A DNA stretch of 64,000 nt from Massilia sp. erpn (GTDB lineage: Bacteria; Pseudomonadota; Gammaproteobacteria; Burkholderiales; Burkholderiaceae_D), in the NCBI RefSeq assembly GCF_024400215.1, contig NZ_CP053748.1:5704001-5768000 (forward strand), in the 5' to 3' direction. Below, one piece after another: positions 9,568 through 16,636 of this stretch. The position numbers and the translations under genes are program-made. The notes under the pieces are model-generated. The model was not told the DNA's origin, searched no databases, and worked only from the letters and a program-made list of their open reading frames with translations. Numbering within the stretch: position 1 is the first letter of the stretch; the number at the start of each line of letters is the position of its first letter.

Positions 9568-10314
9568 TTAGCCTTCTTTGGCGATGCGCTGGCGGCGCGC
9601 TTCGTACAGGCAGACGCCGGAAGCGACCGACACGTTCAGGCTTTCCACCGAGCCGAACATCGGAATGCTGACCAGCATATCGCAAGTTTCGCGCGTCAGG
9701 CGGCGCATACCCTCGCCTTCGGAACCCATCACCAGCGCGGTCGGGCCGGTGAAATCGGCTTCGTACAAGCCTTTCTCGCCATCGTCGGAGGTGCCGATCA
9801 GCCAAATGTCGCGCTCTTTCAGCTCGCGCAGGGTGCGCGCCAGATTGGTCACGGTGATGTACGGCACAGTCTCGGCGGCGCCGCTGGCAACCTTGGCGGC
9901 GGTGGCGTTCAGGCCTACGGCACGGTCCTTCGGCACGATCACGGCATGCGCGCCGACGCCGTCGGCCACGCGCAGGCAGGCGCCCAGATTGTGCGGATCG
10001 GTGATGCCGTCCAGGACCAGCAGCAGCGGCGGGCCATCGATGGCATCCAGCAGCTCATCCAGATTGCGCGCCAGCGCCAGCTGGGAGGCGAAGGCGATCA
10101 CGCCCTGGTGGCGGCGGGTGCCGACGATCTTGTCGAGACGGGCCGAATCGACCGGCATCACGCGCACGCCAAGGCCCTTGGCGGTGCCGATCAGATCCTG
10201 CATGCGGCGGTCGCTGCGGCTGGCGTCGACGAAAATCTCTTCCACCGAAGAAGCTTCGTGGCGCAGGCGGGAGGTCACGGCGTGGAAGCCGAAAATCATT
10301 TTGTTCTTGGACAT
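9568..10314 (-). CDS. rlmB: 23S rRNA (guanosine-2251-2'-O)-methyltransferase RlmB
   Basis: 248 residues. The first 75 residues form the substrate-binding domain ([20 protein letters not shown]), and the rest is a SPOUT methyltransferase domain with the three TrmH motifs: the [20 protein letters not shown] region, [14 protein letters not shown], and [15 protein letters not shown], which form the knotted SAM site. It methylates a guanosine in the peptidyl-transferase P loop. It lies 78 bases downstream of rnr on the same strand, the common rnr-rlmB arrangement. Confidence 0.95.
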   Translation of the reverse strand: MSKNKMIFGFHAVTSRLRHEASSVEEIFVDASRSDRRMQDLIGTAKGLGVRVMPVDSARLDKIVGTRRHQGVIAFASQLALARNLDELLDAIDGPPLLLVLDGITDPHNLGACLRVADGVGAHAVIVPKDRAVGLNATAAKVASGAAETVPYITVTNLARTLRELKERDIWLIGTSDDGEKGLYEADFTGPTALVMGSEGEGMRRLTRETCDMLVSIPMFGSVESLNVSVASGVCLYEARRQRIAKEG

Positions 10315-10337
10315 TTACTTCTCTTTTACTAAAGGGA

Positions 10338-10366
10338 ATGGCCCGAGGCATGCACCGCGGGCCATC
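10338..10366. other. Hairpin between rnr and rlmB
   Basis: ATGGCCCG and CGGGCCAT form an inverted repeat around a roughly 12-base loop. No run of T follows on the minus strand, so this is not a standard terminator. It could stabilise or separate the rnr and rlmB parts of the transcript. Confidence 0.4.
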
Positions 10367-10392
10367 AAATCAATACAACTATCTCTCAGCGA

Positions 10393-12918
10393 TCAGCGCT
10401 TTTTCTTTTTCGCTGCAGCCTTGCGCGAGGTTGTGGCCTTGGCGCGCTTGGCCGGTTTCGGCGCGGCCTTGGCGCCCGGCTTGCTCTTGCTGGCCGGCGC
10501 ACTGGCAGCACCGGCACCGCCACCCGCACCAGCGCTGGCCTTGGACGGATAGCGCGGCGTGATGCTTGGGCCTGGTTTCACATTGGTGCGCGAAGCGGGC
10601 TTGCGCGAACGGCCTGCCGGCACTTCTTCGGCATCGTCGAAATCGTCGTAAGCGGCTTTGCCTCGGCCTTTCTTCGGCGCCGGGATGCCGACCATTTCGC
10701 TGTCGGCCAGGCGCAGGTCGATCTTGCGCGATTCCAGGTCCACGCGCACCACCTGCACATTCACGCGGTCGGTCAGCTGATAGCGCTTGCCGGTGCGTTC
10801 GCCGCGCAGCTCATGGCGCGCATCGTCGTACTGGAAGAAATCGGCGCCCAGGTCGGTGACGTGCACCAGGCCTTCGACGAACAGCTGGTCCAGCTGGACG
10901 AAAATGCCGAAGGTGGTCACGCCGGTGATGATGCCGCTGAACTCTTCGCCCAGCTTGTCCTGCATGAAGTAGCACTTCAACCAGGCTTCCACATCGCGCG
11001 ACGCTTCGTCGGCGCGGCGCTCGTTGGCCGAGCAGTGAATGCCCAGCGCATCCCAGATGGTCGGATCGGCTTTTTTCTGCTTGCCTTCCTGCTTGTCCTT
11101 CAACTGCTGCTTGCGCGTGGCGTTGGAGACATTGGTGTTCAGCACACTGGTGTCGCCCACTTTCGGCTCGTACTTCTTGCCGGCCAGGATGGCTTTGATG
11201 GCGCGGTGCGTCAGCAGGTCGGGGTAGCGGCGGATCGGGCTGGTGAAGTGGGCATACGCCTCATACGCCAGGCCGAAGTGACCGATATTGTCCGGGCTGT
11301 AGACCGCCTGCTGCATGGAGCGCAGCAGCATGGTTTGCAGCAGCGACGCGTCGGGACGCTCCTTGACCTTCTTCATCAGCTCCGCGTAATCGGCAGCCGC
11401 CGGCGTATCGCCGCCACCCAGATGCAGGCCGACCTGTTTCAGGAAGCTGCGCACCTGCGTCAGTTTTTCCTTGGTCGGGCCGGCGTGGATGCGGTAGGTG
11501 CCGGGATGCTTATGGCGCAACAGCAGGTCGGCCGCGCACACGTTGGCGGCCAGCATGCACTCTTCGATCAGCTTGTGCGCATCGTTGCGGGTGCGCGGAA
11601 TGATCTTCTCGATCTTGCCGGCCGGGTTGCAGACGATATAGGTCTCGGTGGTTTCGAAGTCGATCGCGCCGCGCTCCAGGCGTGCCTTGAGCAGGGCGTG
11701 GTAGACGTCGTACAGGTTCTGCAGGTGCGGCACGATGGCCGGGCGGCGCGCCGCTTCCGGACCCTTGGTATTGCCAAGAATGGCCGCCACTTCGGTATAG
11801 GTCAGGCGCGCGGCCGAGTGGATCACGGCCGGATAGAACTGATAGGCCTTGATATCGCCGGCGGCGGTGATCACCGCGTCGCACACCAGGGTCAGACGGT
11901 CCACCGCCGGATTCAGCGAGCACAGGCCGTTGGACAGCTTCTCCGGCAGCATGGGGATCACGCGGCGCGGGAAGTAGACCGAGGTGCTGCGCTCGAGCGC
12001 ATCGCCGTCGAGGGAATCGTTCGGCTTCACATAGTGGCTGACGTCGGCGATCGCCACGATCAGGCGGAAGGCCTTGCTGCGGCCGATCTTCACCGGTTCG
12101 CAGTACACGGCATCGTCGAAGTCGCGCGCGTCTTCGCCGTCGATGGTCACTAGCGGCACGTCGCGCAGGTCGACGCGCTCGCCCCAGTCGGCTTCATGCA
12201 CGACGTCGGGCAGCTTGGCGGCCTGCTTCAGCGCGGCCGGCGAAAAGATATGCGGCACGCCGAATTTACGCACGGCGATTTCGATCTCCATGCCGGGATC
12301 ATCCATATCGCCCAGCACTTCAACGATCTTGCCGACCGGCTGCTTGAAGCGGCCCGGCTGCTCGGTCAACTCCAGGCTGACGATCTGGCCGGACTTGGCC
12401 TTGCCGGGCGAACCCTCAAGCAAGATGTCCTGGCCGATGCGCTTGTCTTCGGGCGCAACGATCCAGACGCCATTGTCTTTCAACAGGCGGCCGATGATAT
12501 GGGTATTGCCGCGCTGGACCACTTCGACAATGGTGCCTTCCGGACGGCCGCGGCGGTCATGGCCGGTGATGCGCGCCATGACGCGGTCGCCATGCAGCAC
12601 TTTCTGCATTTCGCGCTCGGACAGGAACAGGTCTTCGCCCGGCTCGTCCGGGATCACGAAGCCGAAGCCGTCGCGGTGGCTGCTGACGCGGCCGGAAATG
12701 AATTCGGAATGGTCGGCTAATACATAGAAGCCGGATGCGTCGGACCGAATCTGGCCGTCGCGCTCCATGGCATTCAGCCGGCGCGTTAATACAGCCTGGG
12801 AATCGGGTTTCACTTTCAGCGACAGCGCAAGAGTACGCAGGTCGAGGGGCGCTTTGGCGCTGCGGAAAATGCCGAGAATATCCTCGCGGCTGGGAATGGT
12901 GTGGGTAGACTGGTTCAA
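10393..12918 (-). CDS. rnr: Ribonuclease R
   Basis: 841 residues. The order is an N-terminal winged-helix domain, cold-shock domains (VSSHRDGFGFVIPDEPGEDL), the RNB catalytic domain with GEDARDFDDAV, whose aspartates bind magnesium, and an S1 domain near residues 660-745 (GIITGVTTFGIFVQL). A long basic tail rich in Lys and Ala follows, ending KKKKR, as in RNase R rather than RNase II. It is a 3'-5' exoribonuclease that degrades structured RNA and acts in rRNA quality control. It lies upstream of rlmB in a probable operon. Confidence 0.96.
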   Translation of the reverse strand: MNQSTHTIPSREDILGIFRSAKAPLDLRTLALSLKVKPDSQAVLTRRLNAMERDGQIRSDASGFYVLADHSEFISGRVSSHRDGFGFVIPDEPGEDLFLSEREMQKVLHGDRVMARITGHDRRGRPEGTIVEVVQRGNTHIIGRLLKDNGVWIVAPEDKRIGQDILLEGSPGKAKSGQIVSLELTEQPGRFKQPVGKIVEVLGDMDDPGMEIEIAVRKFGVPHIFSPAALKQAAKLPDVVHEADWGERVDLRDVPLVTIDGEDARDFDDAVYCEPVKIGRSKAFRLIVAIADVSHYVKPNDSLDGDALERSTSVYFPRRVIPMLPEKLSNGLCSLNPAVDRLTLVCDAVITAAGDIKAYQFYPAVIHSAARLTYTEVAAILGNTKGPEAARRPAIVPHLQNLYDVYHALLKARLERGAIDFETTETYIVCNPAGKIEKIIPRTRNDAHKLIEECMLAANVCAADLLLRHKHPGTYRIHAGPTKEKLTQVRSFLKQVGLHLGGGDTPAAADYAELMKKVKERPDASLLQTMLLRSMQQAVYSPDNIGHFGLAYEAYAHFTSPIRRYPDLLTHRAIKAILAGKKYEPKVGDTSVLNTNVSNATRKQQLKDKQEGKQKKADPTIWDALGIHCSANERRADEASRDVEAWLKCYFMQDKLGEEFSGIITGVTTFGIFVQLDQLFVEGLVHVTDLGADFFQYDDARHELRGERTGKRYQLTDRVNVQVVRVDLESRKIDLRLADSEMVGIPAPKKGRGKAAYDDFDDAEEVPAGRSRKPASRTNVKPGPSITPRYPSKASAGAGGGAGAASAPASKSKPGAKAAPKPAKRAKATTSRKAAAKKKKR

Positions 12919-13082
12919 AAGTATTTCTATGGTTTTTTTATTGATGAAGAAAGCCGCATACTGCCCCCACCCGCCGCTAGACGAGGTAGTAGGCGTAGTG
13001 TACCGGAGCGCAAGCTATTTGCCTAATATGTGCGCATGTCGCGCGGGCTGCGGCGATCTGAAAAAAAGTTTTGGCAAACACT

Positions 13083-13110
13083 TTGACATCCAGGAAGTTT
13101 CCTCTATAAT
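13083..13110 (+). promoter_or_regulatory. Sigma70-type promoter for tRNA-Leu copy 1
   Basis: TTGACA at 13083-13088 and TATAAT at 13105-13110 are both consensus matches, 16 bases apart. The next gene on this strand is the tRNA-Leu at 13233, so transcription would have a leader of about 115 bases. A second TATAAT at 13201-13206 lies closer to the tRNA but has no clear -35. The 314 bases between rnr and the tRNA otherwise hold only the rnr upstream region. Confidence 0.7.
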
Positions 13111-13232
13111 TCTGGCTCTCGCAGCGATGCGGGGTTGCAGTAAAGAGTGGATGTGCAGTGTGGAATGAAAGTTCATCTGGCGCAAAACTCCCTAAGGCAA
13201 TATAATAGCAGAAGTTGTTAAGCAGTATCAGT

Positions 13233-13317
13233 GCCCACGTGGCGGAATTGGTAGACGCGCATGGTTCAGGTCCATGTGCCGCAAGGTGTGGGGGTTCGAG
13301 TCCCTCCGTGGGCACCA
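13233..13317 (+). tRNA. tRNA-Leu(CAG), copy 1
   Basis: 85 bases including an encoded CCA. The acceptor arms GCCCACG and CGTGGGC pair, with discriminator A. The anticodon stem CATGG/CCATG encloses TTCAGGT, giving anticodon CAG. A long variable arm and GGTTCGAGTCC in the T arm fit a class II leucine tRNA. It is identical to the copies at 14661 and 14781. Confidence 0.97.
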
Positions 13318-13336
13318 CTCTACCGAATACGCAAAA

Positions 13337-13376
13337 AACGCCGCAAGCTTTCGAGTTTGCGGCGTTTTTTCTTTTG
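13337..13376 (+). terminator. Intrinsic terminator after tRNA-Leu copy 1
   Basis: AACGCCGCAA pairs with TTGCGGCGTT around a 10-base loop, followed by a T-rich run (TTTTTCTTTT). The same element, with a different loop, follows copy 3 at 14883, so tRNA and terminator were duplicated together. Confidence 0.85.
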
Positions 13377-13484
13377 CGTCGCTGTTTTTGACATGGGCCG
13401 CGGCAGCTTGCCCGTTTCGCCCCTGGCGGCACGGCAGCGCATGCTTCTTGCGTCCTCAGGCTTACCTCCACCCGGGAGCCTGTC

Positions 13485-14588
13485 ATGAAAATCCTCTCCA
13501 CCTCCACCCTCTTGGCGGCGCTTTGCAGCGCGGCCACCTGTTCCGCCGCGCCCCATTTCAATCTGACCTTCCTGCCCGGCACGTCCGCCCAGGCGCAGCA
13601 AGGCTTTATCGATGCCGCCGCGCGCTGGTCGTCCCTGCTGCGCGACGATGTGAGCATCAATCTGACGCTGGGCTTCAATCCGCTCGACCCCGGCATTCTT
13701 GGTCAAGCCAGGTCGGCCGAAGATTTTTACAACTACCGCGATTACCGTGCCGCCATGCTCAGCGATATCAGCTCGGCCAGCGACCGGCTCGCCGTCAACC
13801 ACTTGCCGCTCAACGGCTTTGGCCTGCTGATCAACCGCACCGCCAACAATCCCCATGGCTACGGCAGCGCCACGCCCTATGTCGACAATAACGGCAGCGA
13901 CAATAACCGCACCCTGTTTCTGACGCAGGCCCAGGCCAAGGCACTCAAGCTGCCGGTGACGCCGCAAGCAGTGACGGGATGCATCGGCGCCTGCGACGGC
14001 TTCATCCAGTTCAGCAGCAATTTCACATTCGACTTCAATCCCCGCAACGGCATCGATGCCGACGCTTTCGACTTTGTCGGCGTCGCCTCGCACGAGATCG
14101 GCCATACGCTGGGCTTCATCAGCGGGGTCGACATCCTCGACAACAACGCGCCGCCGCACAACGGCCCGTTCGACGACAACGAGTTCACCTATGTCAGCGG
14201 GCTGGACATGTTCCGCTACTCCAGCCAGAGCCACGCCGCCGGCGTGATCGACTGGACCGCCGACACGCGCGAGAAATATTTTTCGCTCGATGGAGGTGCC
14301 ACGCAAGGCCCGCCGCTCTCCACCGGCACCAATTTCGGCGACGGCCACCAAGCCAGCCACTGGAAGGACAATCTGTATATCGGCCTGATGGATCCGACCG
14401 CCGGACGCGGCGAACTGCTGCGCATCAGCGACAACGACCGGCTGGCGATGGATGTGAACGGCTGGGACTTGCTCAATCCCGTACCCGAACCCGCGCAAGT
14501 GCTGCTGATCTGTGCCGGTTTGCCCATTCTTGCGGCAGCCCGCAATAAAAAACGAAAAATCTTTCGCAAAAGCACAAATTGCCATTGA
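13485..14588 (+). CDS. Secreted PEP-CTERM metalloprotease-like protein (NF038122-like)
   Basis: 367 residues. A signal peptide covers about residues 1-21. A zinc-protease motif, HEIGHTLG, lies at 203-210, embedded in FVGVASHEIGHTLGFISGVD. The third metzincin ligand position (213) is Ser rather than His or Asp, so D216 or another residue may complete the site. The C-terminus has the sorting signal VPEP followed by a hydrophobic stretch and the basic RNKKRK, as used by the exosortase system for export and attachment to the cell surface. The gene sits between tRNA-Leu genes, and its stop codon overlaps the -35 box of the next tRNA promoter. Substrate unknown. Confidence 0.82.
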   Translation: MKILSTSTLLAALCSAATCSAAPHFNLTFLPGTSAQAQQGFIDAAARWSSLLRDDVSINLTLGFNPLDPGILGQARSAEDFYNYRDYRAAMLSDISSASDRLAVNHLPLNGFGLLINRTANNPHGYGSATPYVDNNGSDNNRTLFLTQAQAKALKLPVTPQAVTGCIGACDGFIQFSSNFTFDFNPRNGIDADAFDFVGVASHEIGHTLGFISGVDILDNNAPPHNGPFDDNEFTYVSGLDMFRYSSQSHAAGVIDWTADTREKYFSLDGGATQGPPLSTGTNFGDGHQASHWKDNLYIGLMDPTAGRGELLRISDNDRLAMDVNGWDLLNPVPEPAQVLLICAGLPILAAARNKKRKIFRKSTNCH

Positions 14589-14613
14589 CGGAAGCCGGTT
14601 CGACCTTTAAGAT
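14585..14613 (+). promoter_or_regulatory. Promoter for tRNA-Leu copies 2 and 3, overlapping a stop codon
   Basis: TTGACG at 14585-14590 and TAAGAT at 14608-14613 are separated by 17 bases. The TGA stop of the metalloprotease gene (14586-14588) is part of the -35 box. The first tRNA base lies 48 bases downstream of the -10. Confidence 0.6.
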
Positions 14614-14660
14614 GCGTGCCTTCTGTTGCTGAACAACGCAACGAAGTTAAAGAAAACAAG

Positions 14661-14745
14661 GCCCACGTGGCGGAATTGGTAGACGCGCATGGTTCAGGTC
14701 CATGTGCCGCAAGGTGTGGGGGTTCGAGTCCCTCCGTGGGCACCA
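14661..14745 (+). tRNA. tRNA-Leu(CAG), copy 2
   Basis: 85 bases, identical over its whole length to copy 1, with encoded CCA and anticodon CAG. It is followed after 35 bases by copy 3 without a terminator between them, so the two are probably processed from one precursor. Confidence 0.97.
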
Positions 14746-14780
14746 AGTCTTGTTTTCGATAACGATTGAGCAGTACCAGT

Positions 14781-14865
14781 GCCCACGTGGCGGAATTGGT
14801 AGACGCGCATGGTTCAGGTCCATGTGCCGCAAGGTGTGGGGGTTCGAGTCCCTCCGTGGGCACCA
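14781..14865 (+). tRNA. tRNA-Leu(CAG), copy 3
   Basis: 85 bases, identical to copies 1 and 2. Its flanks (AGCAGTACCAGT before, ACTCTACCGGATACGC after) nearly match those of copy 1, showing that copies 1 and 3 come from a duplicated unit that includes the terminator. Confidence 0.97.
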
Positions 14866-14882
14866 CTCTACCGGATACGCTA

Positions 14883-14922
14883 AAAACGCCGCAAGCCCTC
14901 AAAAGCTTGCGGCGTTTTTTCT
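14883..14922 (+). terminator. Intrinsic terminator after tRNA-Leu copy 3
   Basis: CGCCGCAAGC (14887-14896) pairs with GCTTGCGGCG (14905-14914), followed by a run of six T. It ends the transcript of tRNA-Leu copies 2 and 3. Confidence 0.88.
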
Positions 14923-14951
14923 TTTCCCCTCCCCTTTGATCTCCCTCAACA

Positions 14952-15103
14952 AATGTCCACCCTGGTGTCAGGCACCGAGGTCGGACATTCTTTGATCTTA
15001 CGCAAACAATGTCCAAGTTTGGTGTCAGGCACCAGGGCCGGACATTTGCTGATTTAGATCAAAGAATGTCCGACTCCAGTGCCTGACACCAGGGTGGGAC
15101 ATT
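14952..15103. repeat. Three tandem palindromic repeat units (REP-like)
   Basis: Three units of 38-39 bases (14952-14989, 15008-15046, 15065-15103) each begin AATGTCC and end GGACATT, and contain the core GGTGTCAGGCACC or its inverse near the centre. They are separated by 18-base spacers that also resemble each other (TTTGAT near the start, CAAA near the end). Unit 3 is inverted relative to units 1 and 2, so the block can fold into a large cruciform or RNA hairpin. It lies between the tRNA terminator and the 3' end of a convergent gene, a typical site for REP-type elements. Confidence 0.8.
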
Positions 15104-15123
15104 GTTTGATTTGGCGCAAAGGC

Positions 15124-15978
15124 TTAGGCGGACAGGGCGGCTTGGACGGCGTCGGCCAGGGTTTGGGTGGGGTGGCCGATCAGCTGGCTCAGGCTGCGGC
15201 TGCGGTCGTCGAGGCCGCCTTGCGCAGCGCCACTGTCGGAGTCGGCGATCAGCGCGGCCAGGCCTTCGGGCAAGCCCCAGCCCAGCAGGGCGGCTTTGTA
15301 CTCGGCTTCCGGCAGATTGTGGTACGCCACGGGCTGGCCGGATTGGCGGGCGATCTCGTCAGCCAGCTCGGCCATCGTGAAGGGATGGTCGCCGCCCAGT
15401 TCATACAGGGCTTGCGGCGGCTCCACTGCGGTGAGGACGGCGACGGCGGCGTCGGCATAGTCGGCGCGGGCGGCGGCGGCAATGCGGCCTTCGCCGGCGC
15501 TGCCGAGCACGGCGCCGTGGGCGGGGCCGCCGACGATGCTGTTGTGGTAGTTCTCGAAGTACCAGCCATTGCGCAGGATCGTGTAATTGAGGCCGCTGGC
15601 GCGGATCAGCTCTTCAGTGGCCTTGTGTTCACCAGCCAGGCCCAGCGGCGAGGTGTCGGCATGCAGCACGCTGGTATAGGCCAGCAGTTTGGGCTGGGCG
15701 CGCTTGGCAGCTTCGACAGCATTGCGGTGCTGCGGCAGGCGCTGGCCCACTTCGCTGGACGAGATCAGCAGGATCTTCTCGGCGCCCTGGAAGGCGGCGT
15801 CGAGCGAGGCGGGGTCGTTGTAGTCGGCCTGGCGCAATTGCACGCCCTGGGCGGCGAGCGCGCTGGCCTTGGCCGGGTCGCGCACCACGGCCGCGATGCT
15901 GCTGGCGGGCAGTTTCTTGAGCAGGCTGGAAATCACGAGTTGGCCGAGCTGGCCGCTGGCGCCGGTAATGACGATCAT
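15124..15978 (-). CDS. NmrA/QorB-like NAD(P)H-dependent oxidoreductase
   Basis: 284 residues. The start MIVITGASGQLGQLVI contains the Rossmann dinucleotide-binding glycines, and the rest follows the atypical SDR type related to NmrA and E. coli quinone oxidoreductase QorB (LLISSSEVGQR, YTSVLHAD, LRNGWYFENY). The chosen ATG has AAAGGA 6 bases upstream; the longer open frame has no such site. A divergent HxlR regulator starts 106 bases away, an arrangement common for this oxidoreductase family and consistent with induction by an electrophile or quinone. Confidence 0.85.
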   Translation of the reverse strand: MIVITGASGQLGQLVISSLLKKLPASSIAAVVRDPAKASALAAQGVQLRQADYNDPASLDAAFQGAEKILLISSSEVGQRLPQHRNAVEAAKRAQPKLLAYTSVLHADTSPLGLAGEHKATEELIRASGLNYTILRNGWYFENYHNSIVGGPAHGAVLGSAGEGRIAAAARADYADAAVAVLTAVEPPQALYELGGDHPFTMAELADEIARQSGQPVAYHNLPEAEYKAALLGWGLPEGLAALIADSDSGAAQGGLDDRSRSLSQLIGHPTQTLADAVQAALSA

Positions 15979-16031
15979 GGCAAATCCTTTCGTTGTCAGA
16001 GAAGGCGGTGAGACATCACCGCGATGAACGT

Positions 16032-16060
16032 ATAATAGCGACGGCACTAACGAATTGTAA
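16032..16060 (-). promoter_or_regulatory. Candidate promoter of the NmrA/QorB-like gene
   Basis: On the minus strand TTACAA and TATTAT are 17 bases apart, about 55 bases before the start codon. The stretch GTAAGTACGCAC...GTAAGCAC beside it (16057-16082) is a direct repeat that may bind the divergent HxlR regulator. Confidence 0.45.
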
Positions 16061-16084
16061 GTACGCACTTTTTGGTAAGCACCC

Positions 16085-16534
16085 ATGAAAACCAGCAAAT
16101 CCCTGCGCGCCGCCCTGGCGGCGCAAACCGAGGCGCGGCGCGGCAAGCTGCTGGCCGCCGACTGCCCCTCACGCGCCGTCCTCAGTCATGTCACCAGCCG
16201 CTGGGGCGTGCTGGTGCTGGTGGTACTGCTGGGCGGCACGCACCGCTTCAGCCAGCTGCGCCGCGAAGTCGGCGGGGTCAGCGAAAAGATGCTGGCCCAG
16301 ACCCTGGACGGCCTGGTGGGCGATGGCTTTGTCGCGCGCCATGCGCTGCCGGTGATTCCGCCTCATGTGGAATACCGCCTGACGCCGATGGGCGAGGAAG
16401 TGGCGGCGCGCCTGGAAGTGCTGGTCGACTGGATCGAGGACAATTTCCCGCGCATCGCCGCCGCCCGCACCGAACTGGCGGTGCAGGAACAGGCGGCTGG
16501 CAAGGCTGAAGCCGGGGCGCGCAAGGCAGCCTGA
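16085..16534 (+). CDS. HxlR-family transcriptional regulator
   Basis: 149 residues. The winged-helix domain spans about residues 27-115 and has the HxlR pattern SRWGVLVLVVLLGGTHRFSQ, followed by RREVGGVSEKMLAQTLDGL and VEYRLTPMGEE. A cysteine in DCPSRAVL precedes the helix-turn-helix, where redox-sensing members of the family have theirs. It probably represses or activates the divergent oxidoreductase gene. The C-terminal tail of about 35 residues, rich in Ala and Glu, is longer than usual. Confidence 0.88.
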   Translation: MKTSKSLRAALAAQTEARRGKLLAADCPSRAVLSHVTSRWGVLVLVVLLGGTHRFSQLRREVGGVSEKMLAQTLDGLVGDGFVARHALPVIPPHVEYRLTPMGEEVAARLEVLVDWIEDNFPRIAAARTELAVQEQAAGKAEAGARKAA

Positions 16535-16636
16535 AGCAAAAAAGCCGCGCCCGCCCGGCTGGCGCAGGAAATGTTTTGTTGCCGCATTAGATGTTGTACT
16601 ACACTGGCTCAGACCCGGCGCCCTTGGGAAGGACTC

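Noticed and set aside
14952..15103. CRISPR-like array
   Set aside because: Only three units, spacers of 18 bases that resemble each other, units of alternating orientation, and no cas genes; this fits REP-type palindromes instead.
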